Positions 1 through 8,611 are shown, numbered from the stretch's first letter. The stretch: DNA of 64,000 nt from Evansella vedderi (GCF_030813435.1 NZ_JAUSUG010000015.1:62001-126000), one strand, 5' to 3'. Notes: generated by a model not told the origin, from the letters alone. A program made the numbers and translations.

Positions 1-221
1 CTTAGTGGTATGTTTACCATGCCTTCAATATACCCTTCATTAAATTCCTGTACTTCTCTTACATCAACAAAAAATATATTTTCTGTGTCCTCTTTTTCCA
101 GCATTTGGGCAAGTTCTTCTATACTAATATGTTCAATACCTATGGATAAAGAAAACTTATAACCAACAACGCCCAATAAAATTATTGCAACTATAATTAT
201 GTGCCAATTTTTTTTAATCAA
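1..221 (-). CDS. Membrane-anchored rhodanese-like protein (N-terminal part)
   Basis: Only the first 73 or so residues lie inside the window; the gene continues past base 1. A TTG start at 219-221 is preceded by a GGGGGAG ribosome binding site. The N-terminus is a basic pair followed by one hydrophobic segment (about residues 5-22), so the protein should be anchored facing out. The next part reads FFVDVREVQEFNEGYIEGM, the typical opening of a rhodanese fold (VDVRE...EF..G.I.G). The active-site loop lies outside the window, so it cannot be said whether it is catalytic. It follows the SulP gene by about 70 bases on the same strand, which suggests a link to sulfur handling, but this is inference. 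Confidence 0.8.
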   Translation of the reverse strand, partial: MIKKNWHIIIVAIILLGVVGYKFSLSIGIEHISIEELAQMLEKEDTENIFFVDVREVQEFNEGYIEGMVNIPL

Positions 222-293
222 TTGCTTCTCCCCCTGCTTTCTATTATATACTACTGCTTATATACAAGGAGTCATAAGTTAAAAGCCCTATAG

Positions 294-1616
294 TCAAGTA
301 TGGTCCACTTTATTTCTGCTTTTTCGTAACTCCTTTCTTACCATCCATTCACGTAAATTTAGATAAGAACTCTTACAAATGAATACAAGTAGGGAATAAA
401 CAATACCGGCAACAACTCCTTCCACAATGCCAAATATCAAGGTAGCTAGGAATGTTAAAATCCAAATAGATCCATCTATTTTCCTGTTTTTAAATAAATA
501 CGTGGCTTCTCTTAGATCAATTAGACTAAAGACCGCAACCATAATTATTGCTGCTAAAGTAACAATTAGCAAGTAATAAAGAAGATCAGTAAAGAATAAT
601 AAAGTAAGGAAAATGATCACCGCTGTTATCATTGTTGCCAGTGGTGTTTTCGCACCAGATTGATAGTTTACAGCAGACCTGGAAACCCCTCCTGTTACGG
701 GGTAACCGGAGAAAAAAGAACCTCCTATATTTGCTAGACCTAATCCAATAAGTTCCTTATTAGGTTCAATTTTATACTTACCTTTTAATGCAATTACCTT
801 TGCCATAGCTATGGACTCCATAAATCCAACAAATGAAATAGTCAAAGCTGTTGGGAGAAGTGCAAAAAATAATTCCATACTTATGTTTGGCATGCTTATT
901 GCTGGCATTCCATGTGGGACATCTCCCACAATATTAACTCCTTTTTGGTGTAATTGTAGATTATAGACAATGAGAATACTTAATACCACAACTACTAAAG
1001 GAGCCGGAACGGTAGGAAAGTACCTTTTAAATAGAATAATGGTAAGGATACTTGTAATTCCGAGAGTAAATGTAAATAGGTTGATTTCAGAAATCCTAAT
1101 TAACGATTCCCATAAAATAAAAAAAACGTTCTTATCTGCAGACAAATTCACCCCAAGAAGGTGTTTTGTTTGACTGAATGCAATGATTATTGAGGCGGCA
1201 GAAATAAATCCACTAATGACAACATGAGACAAAAAGTTAACTAAAAATCCTAATTTCAAAACTCCCATTAAAAATTGAATAATACCAACCATTAACATAA
1301 GAAGTATTGCTAAAGAAACATATTCGTTCGTTCCCACCTCAGCTATGGAAGAAACCCCAGCTATTACAAGTAAGGAAACCAAGGCCACAGGTCCTACAGC
1401 CAGATGTGGTGATGTTCCAAACATAGCATAAATAAGTAAAGGTACTGTGGAAGCATAAAGTCCCATAACTGGCGGTAGTCCCGCTAGCATGGCATACGCC
1501 ATCCCTTGAGGTATAAGCATAATTGCTACAATCAAACCGGCTGTTAAGTCTCCCCTTAAGTCCACTTTATTATAATTAGGTAACCATTCAAAAGCCGGTA
1601 TTATTTTTTTCAGCAT
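294..1616 (-). CDS. SulP-family anion transporter lacking the STAS domain
   Basis: A polytopic inner-membrane protein of 440 residues. The SulP signature is clear near residues 38-80 (AYAMLAGLPPVMGLYASTVP followed by LAVGPVALVSLL), and hydrophobic segments run to about residue 425. SulP proteins transport sulfate, bicarbonate or other anions; the substrate cannot be read from sequence. Bacterial SulP proteins usually carry a cytoplasmic STAS domain of about 100 residues after the membrane part. Here the protein stops after a short basic tail, and no STAS coding continues downstream in any frame before the rhodanese gene. ATG start with a GGGAGGAAAG site. Confidence 0.9.
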   Translation of the reverse strand: MLKKIIPAFEWLPNYNKVDLRGDLTAGLIVAIMLIPQGMAYAMLAGLPPVMGLYASTVPLLIYAMFGTSPHLAVGPVALVSLLVIAGVSSIAEVGTNEYVSLAILLMLMVGIIQFLMGVLKLGFLVNFLSHVVISGFISAASIIIAFSQTKHLLGVNLSADKNVFFILWESLIRISEINLFTFTLGITSILTIILFKRYFPTVPAPLVVVVLSILIVYNLQLHQKGVNIVGDVPHGMPAISMPNISMELFFALLPTALTISFVGFMESIAMAKVIALKGKYKIEPNKELIGLGLANIGGSFFSGYPVTGGVSRSAVNYQSGAKTPLATMITAVIIFLTLLFFTDLLYYLLIVTLAAIIMVAVFSLIDLREATYLFKNRKIDGSIWILTFLATLIFGIVEGVVAGIVYSLLVFICKSSYLNLREWMVRKELRKSRNKVDHT

Positions 1617-1643
1617 CTTTCTTTCCTCCCACTAAATGAAAAT

Positions 1644-1672
1644 AGAAATGGGTGCCGAAGCACCCAGTTATT
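1644..1672 (-). terminator. Terminator after yaaR
   Basis: Six-base GC-rich stem GGGTGC/GCACCC (1650-1665) closed by a tetraloop that reads TTCG on the minus strand, followed on that strand by a T-rich stretch. It sits between yaaR and the SulP gene and separates the flagellar island from the transporter. Confidence 0.7.
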
Positions 1673-1723
1673 TTTCCTTTAGTAGGATTGGATAAAATGT
1701 CACTTTGTAAACCCATTTTATTA

Positions 1724-2161
1724 TTAAGCATATATATTAACTAAGAGCCCTTTAATCTCACCTACCATATTTAAAATATCAAGCCCTTTTCTCTGTTCTT
1801 TTAATACGGCGTCAGTAAGATCTAAGAGTTTACGGTCTACTTCTTTAACAATTTTGTATACTTTTGTTCTCCCCCTACGGTTAAAACCTTTTTGCTCTTC
1901 TAGACTGAGACCAAGTTTTATGGCATCGTCCATAAATTCCTTTACCAATTGCTTATATTTACGAAGTTCCTCAACGGTCCTTGATTCAGCTAAAGCTTTT
2001 CCCTGGTCATCAATTTTCTGAAGCAATTGTCCTAAACGTTCATAAGCTTGGTTTTCTCTTCCTTTTTGCATTATCTCTTGAAAAGATACTTTGACTTCTG
2101 TACCTTTATTCTTCTGGTCTATACGGTTTATTCCGGCTCTTCCTACTCTTTGGACATCCAT
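1724..2161 (-). CDS. yaaR: YaaR family protein (DUF327)
   Basis: A 145-residue, highly charged, helix-rich soluble protein with no membrane segment. The pattern SFQEIMQKGR.......ERLGQLLQKIDDQGKALAESRT, then KEFMDDAIKLGLSLEE and a basic RRGRTKVYKIVKEVDRKLLDL tract, is characteristic of the YaaR/DUF327 family, whose function is not established. In B. subtilis yaaR lies near tmk. Here it is the gene directly downstream of flagellin, 160 bases after the hag stop and beyond hag's terminator, which hints at a flagellar connection in this lineage. Confidence 0.85.
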   Translation of the reverse strand: MDVQRVGRAGINRIDQKNKGTEVKVSFQEIMQKGRENQAYERLGQLLQKIDDQGKALAESRTVEELRKYKQLVKEFMDDAIKLGLSLEEQKGFNRRGRTKVYKIVKEVDRKLLDLTDAVLKEQRKGLDILNMVGEIKGLLVNIYA

Positions 2162-2270
2162 TATAATTGCTCCTTATTTTTAATACTATTTTTATTATAA
2201 AAAACATGCCTGAAACTACAAACAATTTTTTTTACCCAGCTTTTTTTATTGTTCCATGTGCACTATCAAA

Positions 2271-2308
2271 AAAAGGGTATCTCCAAGTTAAAGACATACC
2301 TTGAGTCA
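2271..2308 (-). terminator. Terminator of flagellin (GGTGACTC-arm family)
   Basis: On the minus strand GGGTGACTCAAG pairs imperfectly with CTTGGAGATACCC and is followed by seven T. It lies just past the hag stop codon. The arm GGGTGACTCAA recurs in the hairpins at 20294 and 22268. Confidence 0.75.
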
Positions 2309-2320
2309 CCCTCTTCTCAT

Positions 2321-3748
2321 TTATTGTAGTAATTGTAGTACCCCTTGTGGTAATTGGTTCGCTTGAGCAAGCATCGCTGTAGCAGACTGGTTCAATATAT
2401 TGTTTCTAGTAAACTCTGTCATTTCTAAGGCCATATCAGCGTCTCGAATACGAGATTCAGAAGCTGTTAAATTTTCATGAGTAATTTGTAAATTATTAAT
2501 TGTGTGCTCCATTCGATTTTGCGTTGCCCCTAATTTTGCACGAGCCTCAGAAATATGATTAATGGCCTGATCTAATTGATAAATCGCCCTATTAGCTCCA
2601 TCCGTTGTAGTCACGTCTACATTCTCAATCCCTAAAGTAACCACGTCCATTCTAGGAATATCAATCATTACCTGTTGATTTGTATTTGGACCGATTTGAA
2701 ATGCTAATGAATTATTCGTAACAGAAAAGGTTGTTTCAGCATTATCAATTTCATTATTAAATTTAAATTCCATTCCACCGTGGCGAATTACCCCGTTTCT
2801 CGTTGTCATTGTTTTCTCAGCAGTAACTAACTTCTTATCTTCACCCTCACCACTGGAAATAGAGAAAGTTGCTTTTTGTTCTACAGATACTTTTACTGTA
2901 CCGGCATATTTAATTTTTGAAGCATCAATTAATAGTCCACCAATAGATTCCTTGTTGTCTCCTGCCGATTGATTTACAGGTATAGAAAGCTCCTCTAAGG
3001 GAAGGCCATCTGGTCCGATTACTTGAACAACGGCATTGTGCTGCCAGGTCTCTTCATTATCAGGGTCAACCTTATTGATGGTATAATTTCTAACATTAAT
3101 CGTATATTCCCCAAATGCCTGCGGATAAAATTTATTTTCTTCCCCAGCTAACTCAATGTCATCTGCTTTCGTTATACCTGCATTCGGTTGTTTTATTTCA
3201 ACAACTTCCTCTTTACCACTTACCTCCAAGTGGTAAACTCCACTTCCAATACGAGCATCCAATACCGTTGGAAGTCCTACAATGTTAGCATTATTATTAT
3301 TTTCAGATGAAATGGAAGTTAATACTGCACTGTTTCCGTCTAACAATTTACGGGTATTGAACTCTGTTTTATCTGATATACTATCAATCTCTAGCTTCAA
3401 TTGGTCAATTTCCTTTTGAATTTGCTCACGGTCATATTCTGTGTTTGTATCATTTGCTGCTTGGACGGCAAGTTCTCTCATCCGCTGCAACATAGCGTGC
3501 ACCTCTTGCATTGCACCCTCAGATGTTTGCATTAAAGAAATACCATCTAAAGCGTTTCGCTCTGCTTGCTTGAGACCACGAATTTGTGAACGCATCTTCT
3601 CAGAAATAGCAAGACCTGCAGCATCATCTGCCGCTCTATTAATTCGTAAGCCAGAAGAAAGCTTTTCTAAGTTTTTCGATGTATTAAATTGGTTTTGATA
3701 TAGGTTTCTATAAGCATTTAGTGCTTGAATATTATTATTGATTTTCAC
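2321..3748 (-). CDS. hag: Flagellin
   Basis: The filament subunit, 475 residues, much longer than B. subtilis Hag (about 304). The conserved D0/D1 ends are intact: residues 1-60 (MKINNNIQALNAYRNL...LEKLSSGLRINRAADDAAGL) and the last 90 (TQNRMEHTINNL...SESRIRDADMALEMTEFT...QANQLPQGVLQLL). The region from roughly 145 to 375 is a variable, surface-exposed insert that replaces the short D2/D3 loop. Translation begins at GTG (3746-3748) with AAAGGGAAGTG upstream. The fliS stop is 17 bases before it, so the two genes are cotranscribed from the sigma-D promoter at 4271-4297. FliW and CsrA, the known partners of Bacillus flagellin control, are not in the window. Confidence 0.97.
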   Translation of the reverse strand: MKINNNIQALNAYRNLYQNQFNTSKNLEKLSSGLRINRAADDAAGLAISEKMRSQIRGLKQAERNALDGISLMQTSEGAMQEVHAMLQRMRELAVQAANDTNTEYDREQIQKEIDQLKLEIDSISDKTEFNTRKLLDGNSAVLTSISSENNNNANIVGLPTVLDARIGSGVYHLEVSGKEEVVEIKQPNAGITKADDIELAGEENKFYPQAFGEYTINVRNYTINKVDPDNEETWQHNAVVQVIGPDGLPLEELSIPVNQSAGDNKESIGGLLIDASKIKYAGTVKVSVEQKATFSISSGEGEDKKLVTAEKTMTTRNGVIRHGGMEFKFNNEIDNAETTFSVTNNSLAFQIGPNTNQQVMIDIPRMDVVTLGIENVDVTTTDGANRAIYQLDQAINHISEARAKLGATQNRMEHTINNLQITHENLTASESRIRDADMALEMTEFTRNNILNQSATAMLAQANQLPQGVLQLLQ

Positions 3749-3765
3749 AGTGTCACTTCCCTTTA

Positions 3766-4182
3766 CTAGTCTTCATATACTGCTGTTTGTTCGTAGGCAT
3801 TTGTTTTTTGTCTAAATGATTTTGGTTGACGATCGATGTTGTCTACCATTGCCTGCTGCCACGCAGACTTAATAGCCTCCATTTGTGTAATAACTTCGTC
3901 AATTAATGGAATATCCTTTTTATAGTTTGCTTCAATAATTTTGTCCGCCATATAGTTATATACGGCATCTAATTGATCAGCGATAATTCCTGCTTCATAA
4001 TTAATTCCTGCACCAAGACGCCTTAAAATATCATTGCATTTTTGTAAATGAGCGTTCGCTTTTACTTGATCCTTTACTAAAATAGCGGCTTTTGCATCTT
4101 CTAAATTATTCAGACATGCTTCATACAGTAGTGCAGTGATCTGTTGTGGTGTCTTTTTATGCAGTGTCTCGTTAGTGATCAT
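3766..4182 (-). CDS. fliS: Flagellin export chaperone FliS
   Basis: A small helical protein of about 138 residues that binds the C-terminus of flagellin and keeps it unfolded for export. The family pattern is visible: PQQITALLYEACLNNLEDAK, then NDILRRLGAGINYEAGIIADQLDAVYNYMADKI. The start at 4182 (MITNETLH) is preferred over an upstream ATG because GGGGGAG lies six bases before it. The usual FliS C-terminus is extended by about 15 residues. It sits directly before hag rather than after fliD. The leader carries GGA motifs discussed under the CsrA site. Confidence 0.9.
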   Translation of the reverse strand: MITNETLHKKTPQQITALLYEACLNNLEDAKAAILVKDQVKANAHLQKCNDILRRLGAGINYEAGIIADQLDAVYNYMADKIIEANYKKDIPLIDEVITQMEAIKSAWQQAMVDNIDRQPKSFRQKTNAYEQTAVYED

Positions 4183-4214
4183 TTCTTCTCCCCCATCCAT
4201 CAAGATTACCTACT

Positions 4215-4225
4215 ACATCCTTGTA
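4215..4225 (-). promoter_or_regulatory. Likely CsrA-binding site in the fliS-hag leader
   Basis: On the minus strand the leader contains TTACAAGGATGT, which agrees with the published CsrA SELEX consensus (RUACARGGAUGU) at all but the first base. A second GGA lies in TGATGGATGGGGGAG, overlapping the fliS ribosome binding site at about 4188-4200. Two sites, one covering the Shine-Dalgarno, is the arrangement known for B. subtilis hag. Confidence 0.6.
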
Positions 4226-4270
4226 AAAATCTTGAGGTTAGTCATATTCACGTCCATGTTCCTACTACAT

Positions 4271-4297
4271 TTATCGGTCTCCAAATGAAGTATTTTA
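4271..4297 (-). promoter_or_regulatory. Sigma-D promoter for fliS-hag
   Basis: On the minus strand TAAA (4294-4297), a 15-base spacer, then ACCGATAA (4271-4278). The sigma-D consensus is TAAA-N15-GCCGATAA, so there is one mismatch. It overlaps the end of the upstream ylqH gene and gives a leader of roughly 80 bases before fliS. Confidence 0.8.
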
Positions 4298-4594
4298 ATA
4301 GTTTCTCTCCATTTCTTCGATTAATAATAGAATTTCCGCCATAACCCCATATAGTTGCGGCGGAATATTATCCCCTAAGTCCATATCCAAAAGATTTTCT
4401 AACAAGCCCGCATCCTCTTCCATTGGTATATCATGTTCCTTTGCCAGTGCCAGTATTTTTTCCGCTACATAGCCTTTCCCTTGGGCAATGACTTTTGGCT
4501 CTTCCCCAGAAGATTCATCATATCGGATTACTGCAGCAGAAGGACCATTCATTTCTTTCCGTTTTATATAATTGAAATGCTTGGAAACCATCAT
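4295..4594 (-). CDS. ylqH: FlhB C-terminal-like export switch protein (YlqH)
   Basis: A 99-residue protein resembling the cytoplasmic C-terminal domain of FlhB/YscU, the substrate-specificity switch of type III export. Recognisable segments are AAVIRYD, then PKVIAQGKGYVAEKILALAKEHDIPMEED, and LGDNIPPQLYGVMAEILLLI. The NPTH autocleavage tetrapeptide is absent (NGPS lies where it would start), so it resembles the already cleaved FlhB-CC fragment. The first ATG overlaps the ylqG stop as ATGA. A second possible start (MNGPSAA, after GGAAAG) would remove 14 residues. In B. subtilis this pair is near sucCD. Here it abuts fliS-hag. Confidence 0.85.
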   Translation of the reverse strand: MMVSKHFNYIKRKEMNGPSAAVIRYDESSGEEPKVIAQGKGYVAEKILALAKEHDIPMEEDAGLLENLLDMDLGDNIPPQLYGVMAEILLLIEEMERNY

Positions 4595-6744
4595 ATTTTA
4601 TAGTCAAACCCTTTCTTTGTCATCGTTGGCTTTAATTCCTTATGACCATTCTCTTGTTTAGATACTTCATGAGAACCCTGCTCTTCCGTAATCGGAGCAA
4701 AATGTAAGCCCTGAAATTGAAAACCAATATCCTTTAATTTATCCACATATTTATGGGCAATAGGCTCCATCTTTGATTGGAATGTTGGGTCATCGTTTTT
4801 CAACGTGATATTTAGTGCCCTTTCGGAAACCTTTACGAGTATCCCTACTTCCCCCATTTTTTTTGTTTCCATTAAAAAATACAAGCTGCAGTTTTCCCAA
4901 TCTAGTTTCTCACCGTCATTTCTGGAATTAACAAACACTTGTAGATTCTCTGCCTGTCCCTTTATGAGGATAGGTAACTGAAGCATGAGCATTTGCATGT
5001 TTTGTTGGTGATCTATTTTGGCCATTAATTGTTGTCCAGATAAATTTTGTAATGCTTGCTGAAGCTGCTGCTGTCTCCCACTATCTTCTTCCCCTCGAAG
5101 CATTTGCAGTAACACTGTCCTTACATTTCGCTGCTGATCCACTGCTTCATGCCCTTTACCATTGGCTAACAGTTGTGCAAGCTCAGGTTCACGGTTTATA
5201 CCTAGTGAACGAAAACCTTCTAATACCTGCCGCCCTGATCCGTCGTTATGAGTCAAGGTTCTCGCAGTGTTATCAAATTCCTGTGTTAACCTATGAGCTG
5301 GAGCTTTTGACTCTAACCAAGATACCTCTCTAGAAATAAAATGCTGCACCCTCTGATTAGTCGGTTTATACATCAGCTTATCTATGGTTTGCTGAACTTC
5401 ACGAATTATTTGCCTTGCTTGTTCATGTTGTCCCTGTGTTAAGTGTTTCTTTGCCTTAGCTAGCATGCTGCTAGCTTCTAATACATTTTTTTCTGTCTTC
5501 ATATCTGTGAATAGGAGCCAGTTGTTTTTCAAGAGTGCTTGGTCTAACTGACGAATGACCGTTTCTAACATTGGTTTTGTTTGTTGAACCCCTTGACTTT
5601 TCAACTGCTGAATAAGTATTTGTATCCTCGAAAGCTGGTTCGTAACATCCCTTTGAAAGGCCTTAAATTCATCAGTAGCCTTTGCTAAGCGTTCCGTTAC
5701 CTCTGTAATTAAAATATCTTTGGATGGAACATTCCCCGACTGCATAATTTGGTTCGTAATATATTGCAGTACTTCTTGTGGAAGCTGCTCTCCAGTAGTG
5801 ACAGGGGCTGTTGACTGTGGCATATTTCTTTGTGCTGCCAGTATTATTTGTGTCAACTCTTGACGCGCTTTCAATTCCCTTCCCTTTTGTAAAAAATCAT
5901 ATGCTTGCTCTAGACCTTGATGAAGCTGCTGTAGAATGTCCTGAGGCAGCCCTTGGTTAGAAACTTCCGAGCGAATTTTTTCAATAGCAAGTTGGAGGTT
6001 AGCTTCATTTGCTATCGTTTGTTGCCATGCCGAAAAACGTGATTGGTTCGCTGGTGTATTACTATGAAATTTATTTTGTCCATTATTTTGTGGTAGGTTT
6101 AATTTATTCCATTGACGTCCAGCAGATTTAACATCCGATTGTAATATTTCACGTATAGATTCCTTAACGTCACTTTGACTTATCTGTCGAATATGATTTT
6201 CCAGTGACTTGCCATGTAATGCTTCGTGTACTGCTTGTAAATTGGCTGTTGTTGGTTCTACCCCTTTATTTGCTAGGGCTTGAACGGTATCTAATCGCTG
6301 ATCTAATGTTCCTTTTCCGTGATGTAAAAAACGGTTAAGCTCCCTTACCGATTCTCTAGTAAGGAAAACATCACGGTCCAAAAACTGTTGTGTAGCTTGT
6401 CTAAGTTCAGTTGTTATTTGCCGCTGGTCTAATCTACTTAGTGTTCTATCTATTTGATTTTCCGATGAACGAGTTTGCAGTTTATTGTGGCGAGATTCCC
6501 CTTCTATAGACGTAACTCTTATTCCATCTCTCGTTTGTTGTTCCACTTTAACCATGATCCGGTCATTTTCTGGCAGGGTTCCAGAGAAGGTGGCTTTCAC
6601 AGCTTGCCCCCTAATGGAAATTACTGCCTCATGATGGGAAGTTCTCGAGTCAATTTTTGCCCGATATATATCCCCTTCACGCAAATTAGCTTGACGCTCA
6701 CTTGTATTCTCTTTTCTATGTAAAAGTTGTCCCTGAATCTCCAA
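4591..6744 (-). CDS. ylqG: YlqG-like protein with FliK-type C-terminal domain
   Basis: A long, glutamine-rich protein of about 717 residues. The N-terminal 90 residues form a small beta-rich segment (REGDIYRAKIDSR...ISIRGQAVKATF), the middle is low-complexity and coiled, and residues about 600-690 resemble the flagellar hook-length control (FliK/Flg_hook) C-terminal fold (QLPILIKGQAENLQVFVNS...SLYFLMETKKMGEVGILVKV). The start is uncertain: TTG at 6744 has GGAG eight bases upstream, while a GTG three codons earlier sits too close to it. It overlaps ylqH. A role as a ruler or accessory for type III export is inference. Confidence 0.75.
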   Translation of the reverse strand: MEIQGQLLHRKENTSERQANLREGDIYRAKIDSRTSHHEAVISIRGQAVKATFSGTLPENDRIMVKVEQQTRDGIRVTSIEGESRHNKLQTRSSENQIDRTLSRLDQRQITTELRQATQQFLDRDVFLTRESVRELNRFLHHGKGTLDQRLDTVQALANKGVEPTTANLQAVHEALHGKSLENHIRQISQSDVKESIREILQSDVKSAGRQWNKLNLPQNNGQNKFHSNTPANQSRFSAWQQTIANEANLQLAIEKIRSEVSNQGLPQDILQQLHQGLEQAYDFLQKGRELKARQELTQIILAAQRNMPQSTAPVTTGEQLPQEVLQYITNQIMQSGNVPSKDILITEVTERLAKATDEFKAFQRDVTNQLSRIQILIQQLKSQGVQQTKPMLETVIRQLDQALLKNNWLLFTDMKTEKNVLEASSMLAKAKKHLTQGQHEQARQIIREVQQTIDKLMYKPTNQRVQHFISREVSWLESKAPAHRLTQEFDNTARTLTHNDGSGRQVLEGFRSLGINREPELAQLLANGKGHEAVDQQRNVRTVLLQMLRGEEDSGRQQQLQQALQNLSGQQLMAKIDHQQNMQMLMLQLPILIKGQAENLQVFVNSRNDGEKLDWENCSLYFLMETKKMGEVGILVKVSERALNITLKNDDPTFQSKMEPIAHKYVDKLKDIGFQFQGLHFAPITEEQGSHEVSKQENGHKELKPTMTKKGFDYKI

Positions 6745-6820
6745 GACGAACACTCCAATCTAATTCTTTAATCTATATATCGGCAGAATTTAGATTAGAT
6801 TGAGTATGAAAACGAATTTA

Positions 6821-8122
6821 CTATTCCTCTCTTTTAAAAAGTCCGTCCCGTAAAAAGTCTTTTTCTAAGCTTGTTCCCCGTTTTTGCTTATCTCGCAGTT
6901 GAGCGCTTCGATCCTGATCCTTCCCTAGTTGAAGACCCTTTAACAAGATATTTTCTCCAAATTTATTTTTAAGCTCATCTACTACACTGCTGAGCTTTTC
7001 TTCCTTTACATCATCAGCATAATGAAATAAATCTAATTGTTTATGAGCGTACCCCTTTTCCACTAAGTCCATAGCTGATATACCTAGTAAACGTACAGGC
7101 TCTCCTGTCCAATGTTTCTCCCAAAGGGACCATGCAGCTTCAAATATACCCTTATGGGAATTAATAGGATAGGCTAATTTACTACTACGAGTAATGGTCT
7201 TCCAATCGGAGTAGCGGATTGTTAATTGAATATTTCCGGCATAAACCTGTTTACTACGAACCCGGCGTCCTACGGAATCAGCTAAATTCATCATTACTTT
7301 CCGGAGCTCCGCAACATCCGTTACATCCTTTGGCAAAGTAGTAGAGTTTCCAATACTCTTAAATTCTTCAACAGAACTTGGATCAACGGGACTCCTGTCC
7401 ATTCCGTTTGCCCGCTCGTGCATACGAAGTCCCCAAATACCAAACTTGCCCTGGAGCATTACCGGATCCGCGTTAGCAATTTCTTCAATAGTATATATGC
7501 CGTACTTCTTAAGCTTTTCTGCTGTTTTTTTACCAACACCGTGCATCTCAATGACAGGGAGCCCCCATAGTTTCTCTTTGATTTCCCGCTTCCGGAGAAC
7601 AGTAATCCCCATGGGCTTTTTCATGTCACTGGCCATTTTAGCCAAAAATTTATTGGGAGCAACACCTATACTACACGGAAGGTTCAGCTCGGTTAACAAC
7701 CGTTGCTGGATTTCTTTTGCCAACGGTACAGCAGATCGTCCTTTACTAACATTGGTCACATCCATGTATCCTTCGTCAATTGAAACAGGCTCCACCAATG
7801 GCGTATATTCATACAAAAGCTCAAACATCCTTTTTGATGCTGTACGATAGCGATCAAAATTAGGTTCCCTTACAACAAGGTTAGGACATTTCTTCAGTGC
7901 TTCCCATAATGGCATTGGAGCCTTTACTCCTTTGGCACGAGCTTCATAGCTTGCTGTTACAACGATACCCCTTCTAGCTTCTGCATTTCCAGCTATAGCT
8001 AAAGGCTTTCCCCTTAAGGAAGGATCATAGGCCGCTTCTACAGAAGCATAAAAGCTGTTCATGTCGACGTGGAAAATTATTCTTCCTTTCCCTGTAGTAC
8101 CAGTTAATTTACCCCTGCCCAT
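6821..8122 (-). CDS. dinB: DNA polymerase IV (Y family)
   Basis: A 433-residue translesion polymerase, equivalent by sequence and position to B. subtilis PolY1 (YqjH). The first metal-binding motif FHVDMNSFYASVE has Asp20, with Tyr25 at the steric-gate position. The second is VSIDEGYMDV near residue 117, followed by helix-hairpin-helix turns (LPVIEMHGVGKKTAEKLKKYG) and the little-finger domain. A QLDLF sliding-clamp motif lies near residue 370, ahead of a basic tail. ATG start with GGAGGT eight bases upstream. No LexA-type palindrome was recognised upstream. Confidence 0.95.
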   Translation of the reverse strand: MGRGKLTGTTGKGRIIFHVDMNSFYASVEAAYDPSLRGKPLAIAGNAEARRGIVVTASYEARAKGVKAPMPLWEALKKCPNLVVREPNFDRYRTASKRMFELLYEYTPLVEPVSIDEGYMDVTNVSKGRSAVPLAKEIQQRLLTELNLPCSIGVAPNKFLAKMASDMKKPMGITVLRKREIKEKLWGLPVIEMHGVGKKTAEKLKKYGIYTIEEIANADPVMLQGKFGIWGLRMHERANGMDRSPVDPSSVEEFKSIGNSTTLPKDVTDVAELRKVMMNLADSVGRRVRSKQVYAGNIQLTIRYSDWKTITRSSKLAYPINSHKGIFEAAWSLWEKHWTGEPVRLLGISAMDLVEKGYAHKQLDLFHYADDVKEEKLSSVVDELKNKFGENILLKGLQLGKDQDRSAQLRDKQKRGTSLEKDFLRDGLFKREE

Positions 8123-8196
8123 TCCAAAGCACCTCCACTCCTATAAAAATATCATGCATCCCCCAAAGTAAAAAATCAAATAAATGATTTTTTGAA

Positions 8197-8455
8197 GGCT
8201 TTTTATTAAAAGATTGTTAATTTCGCTCAAATCCGTTACAGGCGGACGCTTTCCGCGGGCAATGCTTCAGCCTCCTCGGCCATGTCTCTTCCTCTGCGTG
8301 TATTGCTCTGTAGCTGCATCCGTCGAGACAACTCGTAGCATACTCGTGAAGTATCGCTCGTCCCTGCGGTGTCTTCAGCTATTGCTTTTCCCGCTGGAGT
8401 CGCCGCCTTTCACTCCTTCGAGCTATTTAAAACAACAATTTATGTGCGAGGAGCC
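8197..8455. repeat. Dispersed palindromic repeat, full-length copy with GC-rich core
   Basis: The left end GGCTTTTTATTAAAAGATTGTT and the right end AACAATTTATGTGCGAGGAGCC correspond to the ends of the smaller copies at 18946, 28372 and 46118. Between them is a core of about 200 bases starting TCCGTTACAGGCGGACGC, which is present in inverted orientation inside the element at 11054-11579. It fills most of the 489 bases between dinB and the next gene. No credible coding sequence is present. Confidence 0.75.
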
Positions 8456-8481
8456 TTTTACAAAAAACTTTTGCAGATATA

Positions 8482-8514
8482 CAAAAGAAAAACACTAGAA
8501 GAGTTCTAGTGTTT
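8482..8514 (-). terminator. Probable terminator for the FAD-protein transcript
   Basis: Perfect 11-base arms AAACACTAGAA/TTCTAGTGTTT with a three-base loop, followed on the minus strand by TTCTTTTG. If it serves the FAD gene at 8803, that transcript runs antisense through the small plus-strand gene at 8612. Confidence 0.55.
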
Positions 8515-8611
8515 CACATTTTTTTATAATTTTTAATATTTATTTAATTTAACCAACCCTAATCTGTGATATGATTAAATATACTAAAAGGTGGAAAGGC
8601 GGTCGATTAAT

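Noticed and set aside
241-280. Possible promoter for the rhodanese gene
   Set aside because: TATAAT is present on the minus strand but no -35 hexamer lies at suitable spacing.
8214-8498. Plus-strand open frame of 94 codons
   Set aside because: It lies within the dispersed repeat, has no ribosome binding site and no conserved protein features.
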